From NCBI RefSeq assembly GCF_026213295.1, contig NC_079421.1:23022396-23086395 (forward strand): DNA of 64,000 nucleotides, in the 5' to 3' direction. This document shows positions 39,801 to 50,929 of the stretch, in pieces. The stretch comes from Gadus chalcogrammus. Its lineage: Eukaryota > Chordata > Actinopteri > Gadiformes > Gadidae. The translations under genes and the position numbers were made by a program. How positions within the stretch are numbered: the first letter of the stretch is position 1; every line of letters begins with the position of its first letter. A model generated the notes under the pieces. The model made no database searches. It was not told the DNA's origin and saw only the letters and a list, made by a program, of their open reading frames with translations.

Positions 39801-41540
39801 GAGCACATGTCAGTGAGGCGATCAAGCGATGTGATTCATGCAAGCCCCTGGTGGAATTTCTGTTCAGTGGAAAGTCAAGCGGGGGGAGAGAGATGAGGGT
39901 GAACGGGGTGGGGGGGGGTAACGGGGGCGAGGGCCCGGGTGTAAATGGGGAAAAAAGGCGAGGCTTTGGAAGGTGGGCTTAGGCCTAAGTTTCCAAGGTG
40001 CCTGCCCCCCCGAGGCAAGAATCCGATACATTCCAGGAGCTCCTGTATCCAGACGAATAATGGGGACTGGGGGTGCAGCGTTTCATCAGATGACACGATT
40101 GGATCATAAGTGCTGGGAAAGTGAGAGCAATGTCACCGGCTCACCGGCAGACAGGCCTGGGTTGCCTAAGGGACGGGGGAAGAATGCCAGATGAGCAGAG
40201 CAGGTTATGTGAGATATGGCTTTAGTAGTCCCAGTCGCACACCGGCCTTTATTTATTTTCTAAGCCCCACCGCGGTTCAACCCACTCCCACTCAGACACC
40301 GCAGAGCTACGCTGTATGCTAATCGGCAGTGAGACGACAGCGACGAGGGTAGTTTAGATTTATGTGGTGTTCTTCACTCTGTAACCGTACAGTTTTATTT
40401 ATTTTTGTACTTCCGATTAGGCTAGCTAAATTGGCGTTTTATGGGGCTCTGTGGTCCTGACCAATGAGCTTGTTTTACCAGAACTCTCCCTGCAGCTTTG
40501 CTACCCGTGCCTGCTAATGACACACACAGCTTTATTAGTTGTTAGTTGTTAGTTAGTTGAGATCCACAGACAAACAAGGCATTCAATGATTCCCAATATA
40601 ACCACACTCATGGCTGAGGTCGTGCTGTTGCTGAACAACAGCACGACCACTCCTGTGATCCTGCTTAATAAGCTCCTGAGCCAGGGAGAAGGTGTCCCCT
40701 TTTGGCTGCTCCAACCCACTCTGACAGACCTCGTGAACAAAGGAGTAGAACCAGGGCAGGTGGCCGTTACCTACTTTCTGATCCCCCAACCCATGTGTGT
40801 GTAACAGACTCAGAACAGTGTGGTTGTAGAAATACTATCATGAATAGATTATTACAATACGCACCAAAAAAAAATCGCACCCTCCAGGAAAAATGTCCAA
40901 AAAAACAAACGATGTGCAAATATGTTTTTGTTTCGCAATCAATGAGATGAAAAAACCCAAGTGAAAGCACAGAAGAACAGGAGGCTAATGGACGATATCT
41001 AAGCAGATCCCTGGCCCGCGGGGAGGCGCTTGATCATACATTCTGCATGTGAGCTCCGGCGCGCTGGCCTGGTAATGAAGCCATCTCCGGAGACCAAGAG
41101 CTGCAGTAATGGGAGCGCGCTGGCTCACTGCTGGATGTTCTAACCCCTGTCTTCATCTCAAGTGCTATCAGTTACCAGATATTATTAGGTTCCTCCACCC
41201 CCTCCCCCACTCCTCGCTCTGTCCTTCAACCATCTCGGCATTCAGGAAACCCACTTTGCAGACTGAAGGATTCGGGCACCCTATATGCCGCTCTGCCGTG
41301 TGTCGGTTTCGATCAGGTCTGAGGAGCGGCTCGTTACCGAACCCCGCCGTGGTCGGCTCTGCGTTCCTCACTGGGTGAGGAACGGCCGGCCGCTGGGAGG
41401 TCTTCAGTGGGGGGTTTGCTTGACCTTGGTTAGGTTCCTTGACTTGTTTCTCGAAATCATTCTTGATAAGGCTACATTAGGCGTGACTTCTTGTCTATTA
41501 ATTACCACCTCTCATTCTTCCACTCTGCCGAGTCCGTTAA
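36825..41540. other. Non-coding stretch, candidate long intron (part 1)
   Basis: Mostly unique sequence with few repeats: a T run near 37085-37100, a pyrimidine-rich patch at 39720-39775 and a perfect hairpin at 40618-40648. No open frame with codon bias or known domain was found on either strand. Confidence 0.4.
40618..40648. repeat. Perfect 13-bp hairpin
   Basis: GGTCGTGCTGTTG, loop CTGAA, CAACAGCACGACC. Confidence 0.85.
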
Positions 41541-41549
41541 ACGATCGCC

Positions 41550-42308
41550 TACCCCGGCTTCTCCTCCCAGGCTGCCCTCTCTGACTGGGGCTTCTCTTCC
41601 CAGGCTGCCCTCTCTGACTGGGGCTTCTCTTCCCAGGCTGCCCTCTCTGACTGGGGCTTCTCCTCCCAGGCTGCCCTCTCTGGGGCTTCTCCTCCCAGGC
41701 TGCCCTCTCTGATTGGGGCTTCTCTTCCCAGGCTGGCCTCTCTGACTGGGGCTTCTCTTCCCAGGCGGCCCTCTCTGGGGCTTCTCCTCCCAGGCTGGCC
41801 TCTCTGACTGGGGCTTCTCCTCCCAGGCTGCCCTCTCTGGGGCTTCTCCTCCCAGGCTGCCCTCTCTGACTGGGGCTTCTCCTCCCAGGCGGCCCTCTCT
41901 GATTGGGGCTTCTCCTCCCAGGCGGCCCTCTCTGGGGCTTCTCCTCCCAGGCTGCCCTCTCTGACTGGGGCTTCTCTTCCCAGGCTGGCCTCTCTGACTG
42001 GGGCTTCTCTTCCCAGGCTGCCCTCTCTGGGGCTTCTCCTCCCAGGCTGCCCTCTCTGACTGGGGCTTCTCTTCCCAGGCTGCCCTCTCTGACTGGGGCT
42101 TCTCTTCCCAGGCTGCCCTCTCTGGGGCTTCTCCTCCCAGGCTGCCCTCTCTGACTGGGGCTTCTCTTCCCAGGCTGCCCTCTCTGACTGGGGCTTCTCC
42201 TCCCAGGCTGCCCTCTCTGACTGGGGCTTCTCCTCCCAGGCTGCCCTCTCTGCGGCTTCTCCTCCCAGGCGGCCCTCTCTGGGGCTTCTCCTCCCAGGCG
42301 GCCCTCTT
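41550..42308 (+). repeat. Acceptor-like minisatellite (CTGACTGGGGCTTCTCTTCC...)
   Basis: About 25 units of 24 or 33 bp: CTGCCCTCTCTGACTGGGGC plus TTCTCTTCCCAGG, with a short form lacking TGACT. Each unit reads on the plus strand as pyrimidine tract, CCCAG and G, like a 3' splice site. Open frames in both directions come from unit lengths that are multiples of three. Confidence 0.96.
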
Positions 42309-42987
42309 GCTGGGGCTGTCGTGATGCTGGCGGGGTGTGAAGTCAGGGCTCATAGCGGAGACAGCTGTGGCCGTGGCTTTGCTTTTGTTTACGCCGTTGG
42401 CACATAACCCCGGCTGTGTCCCGGGACATGGATGCTTTTTAAAAACGCAAATTTATTTTGTAGCACGCATAATGTATGTATTTTATTTGGCGTTCCTTGA
42501 ATAGGTCAGCAGGTGAAAGGCAACGACGTCATTCAAGTTCTACTTAAAAGTGACTGGAGATGAGGAGCGTTGTGGAGTCAATTAGAGGCTTGAGTCCGAA
42601 TGGTATCATAATCAGAATGCCCGGCCCCCAGCGGCCCTGGTCTAAAGCCGTGTGGTCGCTGTGCTTCCCTGCCACGCGGCGGCCCACGGCCAGCCGAGGT
42701 CCACCTCTTATGTGATTTGTTAGGTATTATAAGGTCTCCCTTGGACCACGTGCCTCCCCTTACTTCAAGTGGCAACAAGCCCTCTTTTCTCAGTTTGGTG
42801 GAAGAGTTGCCAAACAAAGAATGTTTCTGTTGGTTCCTCAACTGTGTCACATTCCTGAGGCTCCGGAGTCGCCCAGAAATATAACATTTATAGAGCATTG
42901 ATTGAATGTTTTAAGGCAGATGCTATTTCCCAGTTAAACCGTAACGGTTGTCTGTGTTCATCATAATTTCCTCAATGCTTGTGGCGA

Positions 42988-43174
42988 GCCACAGCTCACG
43001 TTGTGGCTAGACTCTGGTACCAGAGTCTAGCCTCAACGTGAGCTGTGGCGAGCCACAGCTCACGTTGTGGCTAGACTCTGGTACCAGAGTCTAGCCTCAA
43101 CGTGAGCTGTGGCTCGCCTCTGGTACCAGAGTCTAGCCTCAGCTAACGTTGAGGCTAGACTCTGGTACCAGTCT
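42988..43174. repeat. Tandem long palindromes centred on GGTACC
   Basis: Palindrome 1 spans 42988-43049 (31-base arms, one mismatch) and palindrome 2 spans 43047-43118 (36-base arms). A third inverted pair spans about 43120-43174. Arms share CTAGACTCTGGTACCAGAGT at the centre and CACGTTG/CAACGTG further out. Confidence 0.92.
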
Positions 43175-43913
43175 TTGACAATAAGACAAAAATTATTGGG
43201 CAGCCATTTGTGGTAATTTTACAATATTTTAGTCTAGCTCAAGCATTGATGTGCACAATTTAAGTAGCGTGCCTTGGAATAGACCTCAATGGAAAAAAGA
43301 TATAGCTATAATTGCGCCGAAAATGTCAAACACCCCTCCTCATTGTTTATTGTTGTGGCTTTGAGCCGCTTTGCCGTTCCTCCTTGATGACTAGGAAACA
43401 AAATCACAGCTGTGTGTCTTGACGCAGTCGGGGCAACGTCTGCTCTGTTCGCTGAATATGAATCTCTGTTCGCGGCCCGCCACCCAAGACACTGATCTGC
43501 CCAGCCAAGAGCCAAGCAGGGCCCGTCACACACACAGGGTCACTTTGAGGTTTCTCCTTTCCGGATTTAGTGTGAGATGTGGCAGGGCTCTGTTACCCGG
43601 GGCCCCAGGACACCGAGTTGGCCGGGGCAGAAAACAAGAGCATCTGCTGTGTGGTCAGTCCGCCGCACGCACGGCTGGTGTCGCCGCACCGGGCAGCGGG
43701 CTGCGGCGGCGGGATGCAAGGCCTGGTGGAAAGTGGAGCAGGCATCTGGTGCCAGGTGCTCTCCTCCTCCTCCTCGGTGCTCCATCATCTCTGAGACCCT
43801 CGAGCAGGCAGCCACGCAGGGGGGCATCTGGTGTCCACTCAGCCCCGGCCTTTTTATTTTGGCCTCTGCTTGGGACTGGGCACTCAGGCATGGATGTGCT
43901 TTCCCACCGACAA

Positions 43914-43951
43914 GGCCTGGGATGGAGGTTAGGGTTAGGCCTGGGATGGAG

Positions 43952-43954
<3 letters not shown>
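43914..43954. repeat. 17-bp direct repeat around AGGGTTA
   Basis: GGCCTGGGATGGAGGTT at 43914-43930 and again at 43938-43954, separated by AGGGTTA. A (GT)n tract begins at once after the second copy (about 43953-44004). Confidence 0.9.
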
Positions 43955-44012
<58 letters not shown>

Positions 44013-44195
44013 CGCTCTGTTTGTTAGTAGTTTTTCTAAAGGCCCCCAGCCCTCCCACACAGCGGGACCGGGGCTCCTGGTCCTCCGGGGGCCGGGGGGG
44101 TGCGTCCCTGCTGCCTGTCCCCGTTCCGCGGCGGCGGCTCTGCTGTCGGCGGCTCCGCTGTCGGGTCTGTTGAAGAGCTCTGTGGTGACAGGAGG

Positions 44196-44268
44196 GGCGG
44201 AGCCTCGGGAGGGGCGGAGCCTCGGGAGGGGCGGAGCCTCGGGAGGGGCGGAGCCTCGGGAGGGGCGC
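44196..44268. repeat. GC-box tandem array (GGAGGGGCGGAGCCTCG)
   Basis: Five copies of an 18-bp unit with GGGGCGG cores, directly followed by a hairpin at 44274-44304. GGGGCGG is an Sp1/KLF-type site, but function is not shown. Confidence 0.9.
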
Positions 44269-44273
44269 GTTGT

Positions 44274-44304
44274 GTGACATCACCAATCTGTTTGGTGATG
44301 TCAC
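44274..44304. repeat. Perfect 13-bp hairpin (GTGACATCACCAA)
   Basis: GTGACATCACCAA, loop TCTGT, TTGGTGATGTCAC. Confidence 0.9.
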
Positions 44305-44649
44305 TCCATAGAGCAACAGGAAGCATTGAGTTACAGCCCAAAGCTCTCGGAGGGTGACGCACGCACACACGCACGCACACTCACACCACACCCCGCACGC
44401 ACACATAGACCAACACGCGCACACACACACTCACACTCGCAGTCCTCTCCTCCCCACGCGTCCTATGAACAGCCCCGGGGGGAGGTCATTAACCTCGCGC
44501 CCGCCGCAGGGTTCGGGTGGCGTGGAGCCCTGATGGTTCTGGCCCGAGCCGGTTCCCCCGACGAGGGCCCGGCTCCTGGCTGCTGCGGCCGGCCACGCCA
44601 TGGATAGCTGGCCTACATAAGAACTCCACCCTGTCCTCTCGCTGGCTCG

Positions 44650-45198
44650 CTCGCTCTCTCTCTCTCTCGCTCCCTGTTCTCGCTCTCTCTCTCTCTCTCT
44701 CGCTCCCTGTTCTCGCTCTCGCTCTCCCTGTTCTCGCTCTCGCTCTCTCTCTCGCTCTCTCTCTCGCTCTCTCTCTCGCTCGCTCTCTTTTCTTCTCTCC
44801 CACCTTTTTCTTCCCCTCCGGCGAGATAAACTTTGCTCTCATTTCTCTTCTCCCGCCTTCTGTGCTATTGTCTCCGGCACTCTTTCCCAGAGTGCGCTTT
44901 TTATTTCTTTATTTAAGTCATCTTTTTACATTCCGGAATCCATTCCGTTTCCCCCGCGGCGGCTGGCGACACCACGGCAAATTAAACCTAGCCCGCCTCT
45001 GGACCGGGAACGAGGGGGGGGGGAGCGCCCGGGTTATGGGGGGGGGGGGCCCATTTCTCATGCATTACTCTCTCTGCTTTGGGGATAACCTGGAACCTCT
45101 CTCTCGGTCTCTCTCTCTCGGTCTCTCTCTCTTGTGTCACCCCTGTGGTCTCTCTCTCTTGTGTCACCCCTGTGGTCTCTCTCTCGTGTCACCCCTGT

Positions 45199-45235
<37 letters not shown>

Positions 45236-45297
45236 TCACCCCTGTGGTCTCTCTCTCTTGTGTCACCCCTGTGGTCTCTCTCTCGTGTCACCCCTGT

Positions 45298-45364
<67 letters not shown>

Positions 45365-45386
45365 TCACCCCTGTGGTCTCTCTCTG

Positions 45387-45432
<46 letters not shown>

Positions 45433-45435
45433 ATG
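44650..45435. repeat. (CT)n tracts with GTGTCACCCCTGTGGT units
   Basis: CT/CGCTCT runs cover 44650-44795. From 45096 to 45432 CT tracts alternate with GTGTCACCCCTGTGGT in about seven blocks. Confidence 0.95.
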
Positions 45436-45687
45436 GTACGGTCCTTGTGTGGTCGCACCGCCGCTGCAGTCCGACCCACTTTATTAGTTTGGCTCCAGTG
45501 AATCATTAATCGAGGTTATCCGACCAACCCGCCACGACTCTTCTGCGACCCGTTGTCTCCCCCCTCCCCTCCCTCCCTGCTCAGCTGGGACGGGACCTCT
45601 TAACGTCCACCGAGCGACTACTTCCCCCCCCCCCCTCACTTTGGCTTTGTGCTATCATAACCATCTCGCCGAGCCGGGGTGGATCCT

Positions 45688-45973
45688 ATAGGGGGGGGGG
45701 GGGGGGGGGGCTATATGTTTAACAGGTGTGGATCCTATAGGGGGGGGGGCTATATGTGTAATAGGACCCTGGGGGGGGCTATATGTGTAATAGGACCCTA
45801 TGGGGGAGGGGGGGGGGGGGCTATATGTGTAATAGGACCCTGTGGGGGGGGGGGGGGGCTATATGTGTAATAGGACCCTGTGGGGGGGGGGGGGGGGGGG
45901 CTATATGTGTAATAGGACCCTGGGGGGGGGGGGGGGGCTATATGTGTAATAGGACCCTGGGGGGGGGGCTATG
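45688..45973. repeat. Poly-G minisatellite (CTATATGTGTAATAGGACCC)
   Basis: About eight copies of CTATATGTGTAATAGGACCC separated by G runs of about 8 to 20. The length of the G run varies between copies. A C run of about 20 occurs nearby at 46262-46283. Confidence 0.95.
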
Positions 45974-46771
45974 TGTAATATGTGTGCTGAGCTCTGGGAT
46001 GCGTCTTTGTGTCGGAGCACAATGAGAGACTTAAGTGCACTGAATGCAAATGACTGTTGTGGGGGGGCAGCGTCTGAATAGCCTGTGGTTTAGGGAGGGG
46101 GGGGGGGGAGGCGGCCGGGGGGTGGCGCTGAGGGGGTGTGGGTTGGAGGCGGCGTGGGGCCAGTCATCAAGCGGTGCTGCGGTGATGCAACGGGGTCAGA
46201 CCCTCAACACACTGGGCTCCGCTGGGTTGAGTTTCTTCTCCGGACACGCCCAAACCCCCTACCCCCCCCCCCCCCCCCCCCCCACCCCTCTACCTCACCC
46301 CATCACTGTTTCCACGCGCTACACTTACTTCTGGATTATTATGGTTTGGATTATGTCCTTTTTTTTGGCGCTCTTCTTCTGGTGATTTTCTTTTGGAGTG
46401 GCTGAGCGAAGGCAGAAAAACACCAGCCAAATGTCTTTTGTGTTCCATAATCGTCTTGACCTATTCTTTATTCTCCTAAGGACATCGTCGTGCTGTGTAA
46501 TTGGTCTAAAGACGGAAGTTTATGTTCCGTGTTTGCAGACTGGTGGATCCACCCCCAGCCCATTGACTCTAGTATTTGTCTCCCTTTTCCTTCTTAATTT
46601 TCGTTATGATTGACGGTCTTGGTTGGCTTGAGGAGGCTGCTTACCCCCCCCTCTCCCCCCGCATGACTGACAGTCCTCCATGAGCCCTCGGCTGTTCTCC
46701 ACCAAAACATTTATCCAAGCCTCTCCGATATGCGGAATACCTCTCGCTGTCCGATCGGATTCTCCTCACGC

Positions 46772-47515
46772 AGGCCTCTAGTACCCCAGCCTCTAGTGCC
46801 CCAGCCTCTAGTGCCCCAGCCTCTATTGCCCCAGCCTCTAGTACCCCAGCCTCTAGTACCTCTAGTGCCCCAGCCTCTAGTACCTCTAGTACCCCAGCCT
46901 CTAGTACCTCTAGTGCCCCAGCCTCTATTGCCCCAGCCTCTAGTACCTCTAGTGCCCCAGCCTCTAGTACCCTCTAGTGCCCCAGCCTCTAGTACCTCTA
47001 GTACCCCAGCCTCTAGTACCTCTAGTGCCCCAGCCTCTATTGCCCCAGCCTCTAGTACCCCAGCCTCTAGTACCCCAGCCTCTAGTACCCCAGCCTCTAG
47101 TGCCCCAGCCTCTAGTACCCTCTAGTACCCCAGCCTCTAGTGCCCCAGCCTCTAGTACCTCTAGTACCCCAGCCTCTAGTGCCTCTAGTGCCCCAGCCTC
47201 TAGTGCCCCAGCCTCTAGTGCCTCTAGTGCCCCAGCCTCTAGTGCCCCAGCCTCTAGTACCTCTAGTGCCCCAGCCTCTAGTGCCTCTAGTACCCCAGCC
47301 TCTAGTACCCTCTAGTACCCCAGCCTCTAGTACCTCTAGTACCCCAGCCTCTAGTGCCCTCTAGTGCCCCAGCCTCTAGTACCCTCTAGTGCCCCAGCCT
47401 CTAGTACCTCTAGTACCCCAGCCTCTAGTACCCTCTAGTGCCCCAGCCTCTAGTACCCTCTATTACCCCAGCCTCTAGTACCCTCTAGTACCCCAGCCTC
47501 TAATACCCCAGCCGG
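46772..47515. repeat. CCCCAGCCTCTAGTG/A minisatellite
   Basis: Roughly 740 bp of a 15-bp unit CCCCAGCCTCTAGTA/G mixed with a 9-bp short form CCTCTAGTA. Open frames of Pro-Gln-Pro-Leu-Val and Ala-Ser-Ser type are artefacts of the repeat. Confidence 0.97.
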
Positions 47516-49298
47516 TCAGGGCACTATTTTCAAGTCTACTCTACAATAAAGAGGATAAACCTTAAACGTATCTTTCATAAAAGTGTTCTCTCTAAAGAGC
47601 AGCTTCCCTGAATGCACCAGTCAGCGTCGTTTATACCGGTGTTGAAATCAGAAACGCAATACTACACTCAAACTATGAGCTAATTCCCTGCCTAGCCCAT
47701 GTCCACCTCAACCAACCCAAGCTGTAATGCATTAGAGAGCTCAAGGTTAGCTCTACCTCACTGCTACTCGCCTGAAGCGCTAATAAAAAATGTCCTAAAT
47801 GACTGCAGTTCTTTTCCCCCCTCTTGCGTCTCCCAGCCAGCGTTAACCCAGCCTTGTTGTTGCAGAACCGTAGTAGCAGTGTGTCCAATCCGATCTTAAC
47901 GGTCGCTGGCACCTGCTGCACCTGTCGTAGCCCTCCTCGGAGTGGGGGCCAGCAGCCCGCCTGTCGTCAGATGGTCCTGTCGCCAGGATGTGTGGACACA
48001 CATCAGGGGTCCGGCTGTCTGGCTGATTGTTTGGCTGCAGAGGCCACAGGGTGGGCCGTAACAGGGTGAGGTGTTAGGGGCAGAGCGTCGCACTTTGAAG
48101 TCGGGGAACCCTCCTAAGAGAAATCAAAGATAACCTAATTTTTCGTGTGTGTGTGTGGTCCTGCTGCTATAAACACAACATATGGTTAGTCTACATAGGA
48201 TAGAATGTGTTTTAATACCAAAATCCTACTTGATATAATTTCCGTATTCCAACACAATCACGCAACACAAGCCTTCAAACTTTCATTCATTTCCTTTTTG
48301 TTATTATCGATGTCATTTCAAGTGCAGGTGCACCAGGTAACCAATTGCTTTTGTTGGTCTCTCCGTGTCCATCTCACGGTCCCCGTTTGGTAACCAGGTA
48401 ACAGGTTGGTATGTATGACTAATACGGATCTCTTCTGTAGAAACAGACGGCAAAAAGTCAGAGAGAGGCCAACCTTTGAGTGCTGGGGTAGAAATTCATG
48501 ATGTGAGAAAGTGTTTAATATTTTCCGTGGTGTTATTCTTATTCTGAAATGTCAGAAACGGACTGCCGTTACAAAAAGCCTGTGGCACTTGGCAGCACTG
48601 CCACACGCCCACACAGGACCACACGCAAGCAATCCAAATAGTGCTTTTCTGCGCAGCACTAGATTAGTTGGGTATTTGAAATTGGCATTTAGTTTGATCC
48701 CTGTGTGCTAGGTTGGGGAGCACTATTTGCATAGCAGGGACATTTATATTAATATTGCAATATGATTGACTTCCAATACGACAATTTTATTACAGCGTTT
48801 GGTAATTTGCAAATGTGGCATGGCAGATTTTATATTGACACTGCATTACAGCGATAAAATGGAGACTGGGAATGTGGATATTGTCTACGTCGAGCTTAGG
48901 AACTATGCAGTTACACAAGGAACCCGAGTGTTTCTATTACTGTAGACGGAGACACACTGCAGATTCTGATGAGACGCATATGTTATATATCAAGCAGACT
49001 CATATTCATATTGTTCAGAGCTAATGGCAATCTGATTAAGTGCTTATATGTTTAAGTAATCCTTGAAATAGCCAATGCTGGACGGAATAAACGCTAACAC
49101 ACCGCTCACCTTTTATTGACCGGAATTAGCACAAAGCAAACCCCTTTACTCACTGTGCTGTCTGTCGCTGTCCCCTTCAGAGCCGGGGGGGTGGGGGGGC
49201 ACCTGACGGATATATGGTGGAAACGTATGTCCTCTCAGGTATGCGGGGCAGCAGCTTCTCGGGTTGATTCAGCTGTTCAGCCCTGAGCAGACGGCACT
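47516..49298. other. Non-repetitive stretch, candidate long intron (part 2)
   Basis: AT-rich, unique sequence (notably 48500-49120) without coding exons or RNA genes that I recognise. Confidence 0.4.
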
Positions 49299-49299
49299 A

Positions 49300-50925
49300 G
49301 CTCACTGCCTTGGACACAGCGCTAGGCCCACTGCTAGTGGACACACCGCTAGCCCCACTGCTAGTGGACACACCGCTAGCCCCACCGCTAGCCCCACTGC
49401 CTTGGACACACCGCTAGCCCCACTGCCTTGGACACACCGCTAGCCCCACTGCTAGTGGACACACCGCTAGCCCCACTGCTAGTGGACACACCGCTAGCCC
49501 CACTGCTAGTGGACACACCGCTAGCCCCACCGCTAGCCCCACTGCCTTGGACACACCGCTAGCCCCACTGCTAGTGGACACACCGCTAGCCCCACTGATT
49601 GTGGACACACCGCTAGCCCCACTGCTAGTGGACACACCGCTAGCCCCACTGATTGTGGACACACCGCTAGCCCCACTGCTAGTGGACACACCGCTAGCCC
49701 CACTGATTGTGGACACACCGCTAGCCCCACCGCTAGCCCCACTGCTAGTGGACACACCGCTAGCCCCACCGCTAGCCCCACTGCCTTGGACACACCGCTA
49801 GCCCCACTGCTAGTGGACACACCGCTAGCCCCACCGCTAGCCCCACTGATAGTGGACACCCCGCTAGCCCCACCGCTAGCCCCACCGCTAGTGGACACAC
49901 CGCTAACCCCACCGCTAGTGGACACACCGCTAACCCCACCGCTAGTGGACACACCGCTAGCCCCACCGCTAGTGGACACACCGCTAGCCCCACCGCTAGC
50001 CCCACTGATAGTGGACACACCGCTAGCCCCACCGCTAGGCCCACTGATAGTGGACACACCGCTAGCCCCACCGCTAGCCCCACTGCTAGTGGACACACAG
50101 CTAGCCACACTGCTAGTGGACACACCGCTAGCCCCACCGCTAGCCCCACCGCTAGTGGACACACCGCTAGCCCCACCGCTAGGCCCACTGCTAGTGGACA
50201 CACCGCTAGGCCCACTGCTAGCCCCACTGCTAGTGGACACACCGCTAGCCCCACCGCTAGGCCCACTGATAGTGGACACACCACTAGCCCCACCGCTAGC
50301 CCCACTGCTAGTGGACACACCACTAGCCACACTGCTAGTGGACACACCGCTAGCCTCACCGCTAGCCCCACCGCTAGTGGACACACCGCTAGCCCCACCG
50401 CTAGGCCCACTGCTAGTGGACACACCGCTAGGCCCACTGCTAGCCCCACTGCTAGTGGACACACCACTAGCCCCACCGCTAGCCCCACGGCTAGCCCCAC
50501 TGCTCGTGGACACACCGCGAGCCCCACTGCTAGTGGACACACCGCTAGCCCCACCGCTAGCCCCGCTGCTAGTGGACAGACTGCTAGCCCCACTGCTAGT
50601 GGACAGACTGCTAGCCCCACCGCTAACCCAACTGCTAGTGGACAGACTGCTAGCCCCACTGCTAGTGGACAGACTGCTAGCCCCACCGCTAACCCAACTG
50701 CTAGTGGACAGACTGCTAGCCCCACTGCTAGTGGACAGACTGCTAGCCCCACAGATAGTGGACACTCCGCTAGCCACACCGCTAGCCTCACTGCTAGTGG
50801 ACACACCGCTAGCCCCACTGCTAACCCCAATGTTAGTGGACAGACTGCTAGCCACACCGCTAACCCCACTGCTAGTGTACACACTGCTAGCCCCACGCTA
50901 GCCCCTCTGTTAGCCGACACCTCTA
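49300..50925. repeat. 27-bp minisatellite, about 60 copies (CCGCTAGCCCCACTGCTAGT)
   Basis: The unit CACACCGCTAGCCCCACTGC plus TAGTGGA, with CCGCTAGCCCCA sub-repeats and CTGATAGTGG variants, extends for 1.6 kb. The 27-bp period preserves reading frame, giving open frames up to 449 codons that are not genes. Variant types are clustered, including a large near-duplicate of a block around 50080-50250 and 50270-50460. Confidence 0.97.
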
Positions 50926-50929
50926 GCCC

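Noticed and set aside
40583..40804. Overlapping short frames on both strands near the hairpin
   Set aside because: No known motif and no splice context; a processed pseudogene was considered but nothing identifies a parent.
41502..42353. 283-codon minus-strand frame (Gly-Glu-Ala-Pro repeats)
   Set aside because: Artefact of the 24/33-bp satellite.
49533..50920. Open frames of 371-449 codons on both strands
   Set aside because: They arise from a 27-bp repeat with no stop in several frames. There is no domain, no codon bias independent of the repeat, and they overlap each other.
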